NCBI GenBank assembly: GCA_003223215.1
Contig: QHYH01000101.1
Coordinates: forward strand, 26,877 to 90,876
Reading direction: 5' to 3'
DNA from: Acidobacteriota bacterium
Lineage (GTDB): Bacteria; Acidobacteriota; Terriglobia; Acidiferrales; UBA7541
DNA: 64,000 nt
The notes beneath the pieces were generated by a model. The model was not told the DNA's origin. It was given only the letters and a program-made list of their open reading frames with translations, and did no database searches. Positions 28,471 through 37,926 of this stretch are shown piece by piece; position 1 is the stretch's first letter, and every line of letters begins with the position of its first letter. The translations under genes and the position numbers were made by a program.

Positions 28471-29787
28471 TTGGCGAGTACAGAACACACGGAAGCGATC
28501 GCGGATAGCTCTGTCGAGACCTCCATCGAGCACAAAACGATTCGGAAGCTCCAGTTTCGGCTGATCCCCTACCTGTTCCTGCTTTACGTCGTCGCGATGA
28601 TTGACCGGGTGAATATTAGTTTTGCCCAATTGACGATGAACAAGGATCTGGGCCTGAGCAGCCAGCAATATGGAATCGCCGCGGGAATTTTCTTCATCGG
28701 ATATTTCCTTTTCGAAGTTCCCAGCAATTTGATCCTGCACAAGGTTGGAGCGCGCATCTGGATTGCGCGAATTCTTCTGGGTTGGGGATTGGTGGCGTCG
28801 CTAACCGGTTTGGTCGAGAGCATCCATCAGCTCTACGCCGCGCGCGTCCTGCTCGGGTTTGCCGAAGCGGGCTATTATCCGGGAATTGTCCTGTATCTGA
28901 CGTACTGGTTCCGGCAGCGGGAACAGGCGCGTGTTCTCTCTTTATTTCTGACCGGCTTTGCCGTGAACAGCATCCTGGGTGCGCCGGTCTCCGGCTTCAT
29001 TTTGACGCATGTCCATTGGCTGGGCCTGGGAAGCTGGAGGTGGCTTTTCCTTCTCGAGGGCCTGCCAGCCATCGCTCTGGGATTCCTTACCTATCTGGTG
29101 TTGCCCAATCGCCCGAGCGAAGCGGGATTCCTGACGGCAGAGGAAAAGCGCTGGCTGCAAACGGAGTTAGCGCGAGAGGAGGCGGCGAAATGGGGGCGAC
29201 GCTCGGCGATGGCGGGAATGACCGATTTTCGCGTATGGTACCTGGCGGTCATCTACTTCGCCATGATGATCGGGAGCTACACCCTAAGCTTCTATGCGCC
29301 GAAACTCGTCGCGTCTTTGTCGAGCGAATATTCCTACAGTTTGGTCGGCTCCTTGGTGATGATTCCGTACCTGGCGGCGCTTGTGGGGATGATTTTTGTT
29401 GGGCGCAGTTCGGACCGCCGGATGGAGCGCCGATATCACGCGGCGATTTCTTTGCTGGTGGGAGGAATCGGGTTTTTGTCGCTGACCGCGCTTCATTCTC
29501 CTGTCGTCACGATCGTGCTGCTGTCCCTTCTGGCGATCGGCTATTGCAGCTCCCTCAGCCCTTTCTGGGCGATGCCCAGCGAGTTCTTGTCGGGGTTCTC
29601 GGCCGCCAGCGGGATCGCGTTCATCAATTCGGTGGGAAACCTGGGTGGGTTTTTCGGACCGTCCATGGTCGGGTTCATCACGCAAAAGACCGGCACGCTG
29701 TACGGCGGTCTGGCGTTTGCAGGGGTTTCCATGCTGGTGGGGGCAACGCTGGTGCTATTGCTCCCGAAGATGTCTGCCGCCCGTTGA
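28471..29787 (+). CDS. MFS transporter, anion:cation symporter type
   Basis: 438 residues with about 12 membrane spans. The N-terminal IPYLFLLYVVAMIDRVNISFA and the following MFS loop (GARIWIARILLGWG) are typical of the ACS subfamily, which imports organic anions such as phthalate, tartrate or hexuronates together with protons. GYYPGIVLYLTYWF and RPSEAGFLTAEEKRWL in the central loop support this. The substrate cannot be inferred. TTG at 28471 is the start that fits; GGAG precedes it. Confidence 0.88.
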   Translation: MASTEHTEAIADSSVETSIEHKTIRKLQFRLIPYLFLLYVVAMIDRVNISFAQLTMNKDLGLSSQQYGIAAGIFFIGYFLFEVPSNLILHKVGARIWIARILLGWGLVASLTGLVESIHQLYAARVLLGFAEAGYYPGIVLYLTYWFRQREQARVLSLFLTGFAVNSILGAPVSGFILTHVHWLGLGSWRWLFLLEGLPAIALGFLTYLVLPNRPSEAGFLTAEEKRWLQTELAREEAAKWGRRSAMAGMTDFRVWYLAVIYFAMMIGSYTLSFYAPKLVASLSSEYSYSLVGSLVMIPYLAALVGMIFVGRSSDRRMERRYHAAISLLVGGIGFLSLTALHSPVVTIVLLSLLAIGYCSSLSPFWAMPSEFLSGFSAASGIAFINSVGNLGGFFGPSMVGFITQKTGTLYGGLAFAGVSMLVGATLVLLLPKMSAAR

Positions 29788-29865
29788 ACGCCGGCCAAAA
29801 GGGTCACATTTTGCCGGAAACAGAGAACCGCGTGGTCCGTCTAAGGGCTGCGGAGGAATCCTCGA

Positions 29866-30399
29866 GTGATCAAACGAGTACCGTTTTTTTTGCTTTTGTT
29901 GCTGGCCATTCCCGTCTCTGCGCAGGACAAGAAACCAACGACGCTCAAAGAGGTTTTGCTGGCGGAACTGAAGTCCACGCACGGCGCCGAAGAGTGGTTT
30001 GTGCCGGCGAATATTGCCCTGAAGGGTCTGACGGCCGAGCAGGCAAGCTGGACCGACGGCAAGGGCAATCACTCGGTCGGACAGTTGGCGTACCATCTGG
30101 TGTTCTGGAATCGCCGGAATCTCCAGGTTCTGAAAGGCGAAAAACCCGAGAAATTCAGCGGTAATAACGACGAAACCTTCGACAAGTTCGATACCAAGAA
30201 ATGGAACGAAATCGTCCAGCAGCTCGATGAGGTCATGAGTGAGCTCGAAAAATGGGTGGAAACCGCCGATGAAGCAAAATTGAAAGAGTCCGCCCAAGTG
30301 TTTACGCACATCAGCACGCACAACGCGTATCACATCGGCCAGATCATCTACGTTCGCAAAGAGCAAGGCTCCTGGGACCCCAAGAACGGCGTGCGATAG
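29866..30399 (+). CDS. exported DinB-like protein
   Basis: 177 residues with a signal peptide (hydrophobic run at about 7-18, VSAQD cut) followed by a four-helix DinB/YfiT-type domain. The metal-site pattern is present: one His in QLAYHLVFW and the pair HISTHNAYH near the end. DinB-fold proteins of Bacillus relatives are thiol transferases or metal-dependent enzymes; exported versions are common in Acidobacteriota and uncharacterised. Start is GTG at 29866. Located 78 nt after the MFS gene on the same strand. Confidence 0.78.
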   Translation: MIKRVPFFLLLLLAIPVSAQDKKPTTLKEVLLAELKSTHGAEEWFVPANIALKGLTAEQASWTDGKGNHSVGQLAYHLVFWNRRNLQVLKGEKPEKFSGNNDETFDKFDTKKWNEIVQQLDEVMSELEKWVETADEAKLKESAQVFTHISTHNAYHIGQIIYVRKEQGSWDPKNGVR

Positions 30400-30501
30400 C
30401 CGCCGGCGCTGCTAGCAAACAAGAGCATCCGCGTACCTCTGCCAAGCAAGACTGCACTACAATCGCGGCGCGGTAGGTTCATCTTCGGGGGGATACGGCC
30501 A

Positions 30502-31824
30502 GTGCTCGCGAACCGTCGAGAATTATTGTATGGCATGGCCACTGCGTTTGCCGGATTCGCCATGCCCCGGCTGGGCGCAAGTAAGAAGGCACAGTCCGGT
30601 CTGCGCATCAATGCCGCGCGCCTCAAGCGCCGGCTCGAGGATTTGAGTGTTTACGGGCGGCCCGCGGGCGGGACCTTTGCCGATGGCGTAAGCCGTGTTG
30701 CTTATTCTGACGCGGATGTGGCGGGCCGGAATTACGCGATGAAAGCGATGCGTGAGGCTGGACTCCAGCCGCGCATCGATCCCGCAGGAAACATTTTTGG
30801 GGCGCGCGCCGGGATGGCGGCGTCCGCGCCGCGCATTCTTTTTGGTTCGCACATCGATTCCGTACCCAACGGAGGAAATTTTGACGGCGACGTGGGCTCG
30901 ATGTCGGCCATTGAGGTGATGCAGACCTTCGAGGAAAATCATGTGACGACCAAGCATCCGCTCGAAATGGTCATCTGGTCGAACGAAGAAAATTTGGTCG
31001 GCAGTCCCGCGGCGGCCGGCGGGCTGGACGAGAGCGTCCTCAGCCGCGTCTACAACGGTATTCGGATGGAAGACGGCCTTCGAAAGATTGGGGGTGATCC
31101 AACACGGCTAGCGGAGGCGCGGCTCGCCCCGCATTCCTTTTGTTGCTATCTGGAATTGCACATCGAGCAGGGCGGCACGCTCGACAAAAGCAAGATTCCC
31201 ATTGGCGTAGTCGAAGGAATCGTCAGCATTGACGAATACGAGGCGGAGATCCGCGGATTCGCCAATCACGCCGGGACGACCCCCATGCCGGATCGGCGCA
31301 ATGCGCTGCTTGCGGCCGCGAAGCTGATCGAAGCCGTACAAGATGCGGTTACGCGAGAGCCGGGACGACAGGTCGGGACGGTGGGGCAGTTGCAGGTCTT
31401 TCCCAATGCTCACAATGTGGTGCCGGGTTTGGCTAGGCTATCCATCGAATTGCGCGACCTTTCCGCGGAGAAGATCGCGCGGCTGGGCGACGAGATTCAG
31501 CGGAAAGCTCAGGAAATTGCGCGTGAGACCGGAACGGAGGTTCACATCAAGAAAGTCGATCACGATCCCCCGGCCATGGCCGACCCCGAAATCCAGGCAA
31601 AAATCGAACAGGCGGCGGCTAGCTTGGGACTGAAGACCATCCGTCTGCCAAGCGGCGCAGGGCACGACGCGCAATGGATGGCGCGGCTGGCGCCGATGGG
31701 GATGATTTTTGTGCCCAGCCTCCTGGGCATCAGTCATGCACCGAAAGAGCTTACTTCGTGGGAGGATTGCGCGAATGGAGCGAACGTGCTGCTCGAAACG
31801 CTTCTTCTCCTCGACGGCCGCTGA
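30502..31824 (+). CDS. M20-type amidohydrolase (N-carbamoyl-L-amino acid hydrolase / allantoate amidohydrolase family), Tat-exported
   Basis: 440 residues. The N-terminus RRELLYGMATAFAGFAMPR has the twin-arginine and hydrophobic layout of a Tat signal. Two-metal site motifs follow: GSHIDSVPNGGNFDGDVG near residue 115, WSNEENLVGS near 155 and HIEQGGTLDKS near 216. GFANHAGTTPMPDRRNAL opens the lid, and GAGHDAQWMA with GISHAPKE close the site. The family cleaves carbamoyl or ureido groups from amino acids, allantoate or ureidoglycolate; which one is unclear. Start is GTG at 30502. Confidence 0.87.
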   Translation: MLANRRELLYGMATAFAGFAMPRLGASKKAQSGLRINAARLKRRLEDLSVYGRPAGGTFADGVSRVAYSDADVAGRNYAMKAMREAGLQPRIDPAGNIFGARAGMAASAPRILFGSHIDSVPNGGNFDGDVGSMSAIEVMQTFEENHVTTKHPLEMVIWSNEENLVGSPAAAGGLDESVLSRVYNGIRMEDGLRKIGGDPTRLAEARLAPHSFCCYLELHIEQGGTLDKSKIPIGVVEGIVSIDEYEAEIRGFANHAGTTPMPDRRNALLAAAKLIEAVQDAVTREPGRQVGTVGQLQVFPNAHNVVPGLARLSIELRDLSAEKIARLGDEIQRKAQEIARETGTEVHIKKVDHDPPAMADPEIQAKIEQAAASLGLKTIRLPSGAGHDAQWMARLAPMGMIFVPSLLGISHAPKELTSWEDCANGANVLLETLLLLDGR

Positions 31825-32113
31825 GGCGGGAGACAGTCCAGTTTTTGGCGGTCCGGCTCCAAGACCTTCCCTTGATGCTTACCACAACCGGGTGTGCGAG
31901 GGTTTTTGTACCTCTCCCGAGAGCGGTATATAGTTACTACGGGCAGTACACACACCACGCGTGTGCTGCTCGAGCATCCTTCTCTGCCGTGCTATGAGCT
32001 CCGATGATGGTGGGCTCCGATAGGCGTGCGACGGGCGCCAGAAGCGGGCCCACTCCGCACCGGTTCGGCACCCGTTAGGCAGCTTTCAGAAACCGCAAAG
32101 GCATTTCGAAGGA

Positions 32114-34714
32114 ATGGCCGCAGACGTCAACAAGCATTTGGATCGCGCGAAGCGCTTCCTTGAGAAGAATCGTGTCGAGGATGCCATCGAAGCGTATCTC
32201 GCGGTGCTCGGGGAAGCACCCCAGCATCAGGAAGCGACGCAGGCCTTGGGTGATCTCTATGCGCGCATCGACCAAGCCGACCGCGCTGCCGTGTATTACG
32301 GCATGTTGTTTGATTTGCTGATCGATCCTAAGGATGAAAGCAAAGCGCTGGCCATCTACAACCGGTTTCTTCGTTCCATTCCGGCACAGCAGGCCCCCGA
32401 GCGCGTTGCGCGCTACGCCTTCCTGCTGCAGCGGCAGAATCGAGCGGACGAAGCGGTCGAGCAGTACAACAAGGCCGGCGAGCTTTTCGTAGCGGCGGGG
32501 CGCGACGATGACGCGCTGTTTTGTTGGGAGAGGATCGCTCGGCTCGAGCCAGACAACCTGGCGCGGCAGATCAAGCTGGCAGAGGGCGCAGAGCGCCTCG
32601 GAAAGAATGCGTTGGCGGCACGCGCGTTCCTGCGCGCGGGACAACTGGCCACGACCAAGGGTTCTTCCTCCGATGCGGTGAATCTTTTGGGCCGCGCGCA
32701 AAAGCTGGCGCCGCAGGAGCGCAGCGTGGCGCTGCTCTACGCGCAGGCCAATCTGCAAAGCGGAAACGCGGTTCGCGCCGTCTCGATTCTGGAGCCATTT
32801 GCCGCCTCGGAGAGCGACGCGCCGTTCTTCACGACCTATTCCGAAGCGCTGATGGGCGCGGGCAACCTGGAGCGCGCCAGCGAAGTGCTGCAAAAGCTGC
32901 TGAAGGAAAAAAATGAAGGATTAACGCAACTCTTCGACCTGGCCGAGCGCCACGCCGCCGTCGGGCAGGACCAGAGGGCCACCGCCATCCTCGAAATGCT
33001 GAAGCGGCGCATGTTCGCCGGCAAACGGCAAAATGATTTCGCGACCATGATCGACGGATTAGGCGCGAAATTTCCGCACTCGCAAGCCATTTTGGAATTC
33101 TGGGCCGGTATCCGCAACGAATTGAACCGCGAATCGCAGTATTTCGAGGTGTTGATCAAGCTGTTTGATGTGTACCTGACTTCCGGAAACGTCAAGAAGG
33201 CGTCGGAGTCGCTGGAACGCCTGGTGGACATCGACCCTTACGACTATCGCAACCAGGAGCGGCTCGAAATGCTGCGGGGCCGCGTGGACGACGCCTATGT
33301 AAATCGCCTTTCAAGCCGGATGATGAAAGCGGGTCAGGCCACCGGAGGACACGCTCCGAGGTCGGGAGCGACCGAGCGGGCTTCGGGGCCGCTGGGCAAC
33401 CCCGAAGGCGGGCGGCAGATGCAGGCGCTGGAAGATCTGATCGTCCAGACGGAAATTTTTCTGCAATACTCGCTGCAGAGTAAAGCACTGGAACGCTTGC
33501 AAAAGATTGCCTCGCTTTTTCCCGGGGAAGAGGCGCGCAACGCGCGGCTGTCTAGCTTGTATCAGACCGCGAACTGGTGGCCGCCGGGCGCGCAGAAGCC
33601 CCAAGACGAGCCTGCGGCAAAGGGCGGGCCGGCGGCTGCAGCGTCATCGGCTGGCGAACCGCAAACCGGGGCGATTTCGAGCAAGACGGGGGTGTATTCC
33701 GCCGAGACGTTGCGCGACCTGTCGAAAATCTCGGAGATCAACCAGAAAATCTTCCGCCAACAGACGCCTCGCGCGATGCTCAACACCGCGGTCAACGAGG
33801 TAGGGACGTACCTGCGCGCCACGCGGGCGCTGGCTGTCGTTGGTGCGCCGGGAAGGCCGCCGGAAATGGCGGCGGAATTTTGCGGCACGGGCGTGAAGGC
33901 CGCGATGGGCGCGCAAGTGGTGCTTTTGCTGGCGCAGATGGAAAAGGCCCACCCGGACGAGCTTGGCGGGCTGGTGGTGAAGGCATCGGAAGGTTCGATT
34001 CTCGGCGAACTCGGACTGGAGTCGGCGCTGGGGGTGATGATCTTGGACAAAGAAACACAAACGCCTGCGGGCATGTTGATCGCGGCGCAGGCGGAACGCC
34101 ACAAATGGAAGCCCAACGAGGTCTATTTTTTGCAGGCGATCGGCGATCAGATGCTCATGAGTGTGAGCCATACGCGGCTGCGCTCGTTGGTGCGGCGCAT
34201 GGGCGTTTCCGATGAACGCTCCGGGCTCCTGAGCCGCAGCTCCTATCTGAGCTGTTTGGTGACGGAAGCGGACCGCGCGAAATCGCAAGGCACGCCGTTG
34301 TCGCTAGCCGTTCTGCAGATCGACCGCGGAGGCGAGATTCTGCGCCAGCAGGGCGAGCCGCCGCTAGAGCGTTTTCTCGAGCAACTGGCGCGAGCACTGC
34401 AGCCGATTGTGCGGCAAAACGATGTTGCCGTGAAACATACGTCATGGTCGCTGGCGTTTATCTTGCCGGACACCGCTTTGGCTGGTGCGCAGAACCTGGC
34501 GGATAAATTGCGGCGCGCGGCGTCCGGGTTGCGGCCGCCTTGGGATTCCACGCAAATCACTCTGAGCGCGGGAATCGTCGAGGCCGTTCCGAAGCCGGAT
34601 TACGACAGCGAAGACATTGTGACCGACTTGATCAATCGCGCAGAATTCTCGATGGAAGAAGCGCGCAAGAAGGGCGGCGACAGCGTTGTCGCGCTGGACA
34701 CGCCAAAACTCTAG
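32114..34714 (+). CDS. TPR repeat protein with GAF and degenerate GGDEF domains
   Basis: 866 residues. Residues 1-540 are TPR-like helical repeats, interrupted near 400-430 by a Gly/Arg linker and again near 510-540 by an Ala/Gly/Pro linker. About 545-700 reads as a GAF-like sensor (LSKISEINQKIF, then YLRATRALAVVG). The last 150 residues follow the GGDEF fold: LAVLQIDRGGE, the region near 773-785 in the active-loop position, LSAGIVEA, and a closing NRAEFSMEEARKKGGDSVV. The catalytic GG(D/E)EF residues are replaced (HTSWS), so it should not make cyclic di-GMP. No signal peptide. Likely a cytoplasmic scaffold or sensor; function unknown. Confidence 0.75.
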   Translation: MAADVNKHLDRAKRFLEKNRVEDAIEAYLAVLGEAPQHQEATQALGDLYARIDQADRAAVYYGMLFDLLIDPKDESKALAIYNRFLRSIPAQQAPERVARYAFLLQRQNRADEAVEQYNKAGELFVAAGRDDDALFCWERIARLEPDNLARQIKLAEGAERLGKNALAARAFLRAGQLATTKGSSSDAVNLLGRAQKLAPQERSVALLYAQANLQSGNAVRAVSILEPFAASESDAPFFTTYSEALMGAGNLERASEVLQKLLKEKNEGLTQLFDLAERHAAVGQDQRATAILEMLKRRMFAGKRQNDFATMIDGLGAKFPHSQAILEFWAGIRNELNRESQYFEVLIKLFDVYLTSGNVKKASESLERLVDIDPYDYRNQERLEMLRGRVDDAYVNRLSSRMMKAGQATGGHAPRSGATERASGPLGNPEGGRQMQALEDLIVQTEIFLQYSLQSKALERLQKIASLFPGEEARNARLSSLYQTANWWPPGAQKPQDEPAAKGGPAAAASSAGEPQTGAISSKTGVYSAETLRDLSKISEINQKIFRQQTPRAMLNTAVNEVGTYLRATRALAVVGAPGRPPEMAAEFCGTGVKAAMGAQVVLLLAQMEKAHPDELGGLVVKASEGSILGELGLESALGVMILDKETQTPAGMLIAAQAERHKWKPNEVYFLQAIGDQMLMSVSHTRLRSLVRRMGVSDERSGLLSRSSYLSCLVTEADRAKSQGTPLSLAVLQIDRGGEILRQQGEPPLERFLEQLARALQPIVRQNDVAVKHTSWSLAFILPDTALAGAQNLADKLRRAASGLRPPWDSTQITLSAGIVEAVPKPDYDSEDIVTDLINRAEFSMEEARKKGGDSVVALDTPKL

Positions 34715-34764
34715 ACACGCGCAGATGCCGTTACTGTGGGACGCTGGTTAAGCGCAATTGCCCT

Positions 34765-35340
34765 TTAGGTTCCCATATACATCACGTAAACGTACCCGCC
34801 CGTGTGAATGTTGTACAGCAGATACCAGCCGTCGTGATCGGGGTCTTGGTATACCACAGAGTCGTCGCTGTCACAGTTCCAGCACCAGTCCGCCGCAACC
34901 GGCCAGTCCCAAGAAGCAATCTGAAACGAAAAGCCCCCGGGGAACCAGAAGATATGACGGTTGGCGTCGAATCGTTCCACTTTGTACCGGTAAGATGGGC
35001 CTAAATGTTCGAGATGTCCGTGTTCGAACGGATGATCCACTTGAAAGCGCTTGTCGTTGGGCTTGTCGTGGCCATACCAATGACCATTGCTCACATGCGG
35101 CAAGGTGTTGACGCGCCCGCCTTCCTTGCGGTCCTGCTCGGGAGGGGCGGAGCGTGATTCGCGGCGCTGGGGGGGATCGGGGATGCGCCCTTGATTGGCG
35201 CGAGGCGCATTCGGTCCGTGCTCATCGTGTTTCTCTTCGCCTCGTTGCTCGTTCGGGCGACGATCCTCGGGGCGTTGTGCGAAGGCTGGGACTGCTAAAA
35301 ACAATACAGAAGCGGCCAACAACACTGCGCGGTTCTTCAT
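34765..35340 (-). CDS. secreted charged-linker protein of unknown function
   Basis: 191 residues: signal peptide (hydrophobic run near 5-20, AFAQR cut), a strongly hydrophilic linker rich in Arg, Glu, Pro and His (about 22-85), then a compact aromatic domain (GHWYGHD, FWFPGGFSFQIASWDWPVAADWCWNCD, ending in Tyr/Val-rich strands). The C-terminal part resembles small secreted domains common in Acidobacteriota and Proteobacteria, but I cannot name the family. The ATG at 35340 is preceded by a good AGGAGAG site. Convergent with the TPR gene. Confidence 0.7.
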   Translation of the reverse strand: MKNRAVLLAASVLFLAVPAFAQRPEDRRPNEQRGEEKHDEHGPNAPRANQGRIPDPPQRRESRSAPPEQDRKEGGRVNTLPHVSNGHWYGHDKPNDKRFQVDHPFEHGHLEHLGPSYRYKVERFDANRHIFWFPGGFSFQIASWDWPVAADWCWNCDSDDSVVYQDPDHDGWYLLYNIHTGGYVYVMYMGT

Positions 35341-35594
35341 AGTGCTCTCCTAAAAAGCGTGAATCAGAGCCGTGTAAGTCTGTTCCGAGCCGGGTGGGTC
35401 TTGATTTTTACCATCATTGCGACGCGACAAAGGGGCTTCTCGGGTGCATGGACAATGCCGAGGTTCGGTGAGCTTGAGGAACATGCCTGGAAGTCAACCG
35501 ATGACCCAACTTTGCTCTTCATCCGCACCCAGGTTTGCGCTTTTCTCCGGCAACGGTAAACTGTGAGCAGGGAATCCCGCAAAGTGAGGAAGAA

Positions 35595-36782
35595 ATGTTT
35601 CCAACGGACGTAGTGATTGTGGCGGGCGCGCGGACGCCCATGGCGCGCTACAGCGGCGCCTTCTCGGACGTGAGCGCGATTGATTTGGCGGCTCATGCAT
35701 CGAAGGAGGCCACCCGGCGCTCGGGGGTGGACCCGGACGAATTCGACCACGTCGTTTTCGGCAACGTGATGCAGACGAGCGCCGACGCGATTTATGGCGC
35801 GCGGCATGTCGGTCTGAAAGCGGGGCTGAAAATCGAAACACCTGCGGTGACGGTGAACCGCTTGTGCGGTTCGGGCATCGAGGCGATCGCGCAGGGCGCA
35901 CAGCGGCTCTTGCTTGGCGAAGCGACGATGGTGCTGGCTGGCGGCATGGAAAATATGACGCAGGCGCCATTTGTGATTCGTGGGCTGCGCAACGGATTGA
36001 AGCTTGGCGGCGGCGCGCTCGAAGATTCGCTAATGGCGGGCTTGACCGACACGTATTGTGGCTTGCCGATGGCGTTGACGGCGGAGAAACTCGCCGAGCA
36101 GTACGGAATCACGCGAAAAGATGCGGATGCGTACGCGCTCCGCAGCCAGCAGGCGGCAGACGCCGCGTACAAAGCGTGCCGGATCAAACAAGAGCTCGTG
36201 CCAGTGGAGGTCAAGCGGGGGAAGAAAACGCTGGTCGTCAGCGAAGACGATCACCGGCGGCCAGACACGACCATGGAAATCCTGGAAAAACTGCCGCCTT
36301 CGTTCAAGAAAGACGGCATCGTGACCGCCGGAAATGCGAGCGGCATAGTGGATGGCGCGGCAGCAGTGGTCGTAACCGGAGAAAAGACCGCGAAAGAACG
36401 CGGCTTGAAGCCCTTGGGCCGGATCGTGTCCTGGGCGGCGGCCGGAGTGGATCCGAGCATCATGGGCATCGGGCCCGTGCCCTCTTCCCGGAAGGCGCTA
36501 AAGCTCGCGGGGCTGACGCTCGAGCAGATGGATCGCGTGGAGGTGAACGAGGCGTTTGCCGCACAATATCTGGCCGTCGAGAAAGCGCTCGGATTGAAGC
36601 GCGACAAAACCAATGTGAATGGCGGGGCGATTGCGCTCGGCCATCCGCTGGGAGCAAGCGGAACGCGCCTGGTTATCACCCTTCTGAACGAACTGCGGCG
36701 AAATGGAATGCGCTATGGACTGGCGACGGCGTGTATCGGCGGCGGGCAGGGCATTGCGATGATCGTCGAAGCCCTGAAATAG
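35595..36782 (+). CDS. acetyl-CoA C-acetyltransferase (thiolase)
   Basis: Condenses two acetyl-CoA to acetoacetyl-CoA or cleaves 3-ketoacyl-CoA. The 395-residue protein has the acyl-enzyme Cys91 in NRLCGSGIEA, GGMENMTQAPF, VNEAFAAQ, NGGAIALGHPLGASG (catalytic His) and the second Cys in CIGGGQG. ATG at 35595 follows GAGGAAGAA and gives the family length; the open frame begins 60 nt earlier. It is followed on the same strand by the dehydrogenase and hydratase of the same pathway. Confidence 0.94.
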   Translation: MFPTDVVIVAGARTPMARYSGAFSDVSAIDLAAHASKEATRRSGVDPDEFDHVVFGNVMQTSADAIYGARHVGLKAGLKIETPAVTVNRLCGSGIEAIAQGAQRLLLGEATMVLAGGMENMTQAPFVIRGLRNGLKLGGGALEDSLMAGLTDTYCGLPMALTAEKLAEQYGITRKDADAYALRSQQAADAAYKACRIKQELVPVEVKRGKKTLVVSEDDHRRPDTTMEILEKLPPSFKKDGIVTAGNASGIVDGAAAVVVTGEKTAKERGLKPLGRIVSWAAAGVDPSIMGIGPVPSSRKALKLAGLTLEQMDRVEVNEAFAAQYLAVEKALGLKRDKTNVNGGAIALGHPLGASGTRLVITLLNELRRNGMRYGLATACIGGGQGIAMIVEALK

Positions 36783-36968
36783 GGGAAGGAAAGGAAGTCG
36801 AGAACGTAAAGGAGATAAAAGGGGCTTGAGGACAGGCGTTTGGGCGCTTCAATTTAAGATATCGCCACGGCGCTTATCACCGGCAGGGAACTGCCGCACA
36901 AAATAGGTTTCTGATAAACTTTCCGTTCCCGGACGAGGTGCTCATCCGCGGTCTCAGCGAGGAAAAGC

Positions 36969-37850
36969 ATGGCAATTCAAAAAGTGGGAGTCGTGGGGTG
37001 TGGGCTGATGGGTTCCGGTATCGCACAAGTATGTGCGGCGGCGGGCTTCCCCACGGTCGTCCGCGAAGTGAGCGCGGAGCTGGTGGATAAGGGACTAAAG
37101 GGCATCGAGAAAAATCTGAACCGGCTGGTCGAGAAGGGAACGATTACCGGGGCGGCGAGGAGCGAAATCCGGGCACGCCTGAACGGAACGACTTCCCTCG
37201 AAGACTTGAAGAATTCCGACCTGATTGTGGAAGCGATCATCGAGCAGTTGCCGGCAAAGCGAGAACTGTTTTCCGCCCTGGATAAGATTTGCGCGCCTTC
37301 CGCCGTTTTTGCGAGCAACACCTCTTCGCTGACGATCACCGAAATCGCCACAGTCACGAAGCGGCCGCAACGATTCGTGGGCTTGCATTTCTTCAATCCC
37401 GTGCCGGTGATGAAGCTTGTGGAGGTTGTGCGCACCATCGCGACCGATGAAATAGTGTACGAAGAAGTTGTCGCGTTCGGTACAAAACTGGGCAAGACAC
37501 CGGTGCGCGCGAAAGACAGCACCGGCTTCATCGTGAACCGGTTGCTGGTGCCCTATCTCCTCGACGCGATTCGTGCGCTGGAGGAAGGCGTAGGCTCGAT
37601 CGAGGACATTGACAACTCGATGAAGCTGGGCTGCGGGTACCCCATGGGTCCGCTAACGCTGCTGGATTTTGTGGGGCTGGATACCACCTATTATATTTCG
37701 CAGATCATGTTCGACGAATTCAAGGAGAAGCGCTTCGCCGCGCCGCCCCTACTGAAGCGCATGGTGCTCGCGGGATGGCATGGGCGGAAGTCGGGACGCG
37801 GATTTTACGATTACGCGGATCCGCAGAAGCCGAGAGCCATGAGGCTTTAG
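36969..37850 (+). CDS. 3-hydroxybutyryl-CoA dehydrogenase
   Basis: Reduces acetoacetyl-CoA to 3-hydroxybutyryl-CoA (or the reverse in beta-oxidation). 293 residues, typical for the short stand-alone form: NAD site VGVVGCGLMGSGIAQVCAAAG, SNTSSLTITEIA, FVGLHFFNPVPVMKLVE (catalytic His) and DSTGFIVNRLLVPYLLDA. GAGGAAAAGC precedes the ATG. A perfect hairpin CGGCAG/CTGCCG lies upstream near 36881. Confidence 0.93.
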   Translation: MAIQKVGVVGCGLMGSGIAQVCAAAGFPTVVREVSAELVDKGLKGIEKNLNRLVEKGTITGAARSEIRARLNGTTSLEDLKNSDLIVEAIIEQLPAKRELFSALDKICAPSAVFASNTSSLTITEIATVTKRPQRFVGLHFFNPVPVMKLVEVVRTIATDEIVYEEVVAFGTKLGKTPVRAKDSTGFIVNRLLVPYLLDAIRALEEGVGSIEDIDNSMKLGCGYPMGPLTLLDFVGLDTTYYISQIMFDEFKEKRFAAPPLLKRMVLAGWHGRKSGRGFYDYADPQKPRAMRL

Positions 37851-37926
37851 GTTGCGGCAACAAGCTGCGGCGTCCCTAAAAATGCATTGGCTTGTGGCTT
37901 CGCGCAAAGGATTTCAGAGCGAAACG

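Noticed and set aside
28782..30164. 460-residue plus-strand open frame
   Set aside because: Overlaps the MFS and DinB-like genes in another frame; composition is rich in Arg/Gly/His as expected for a shadow.
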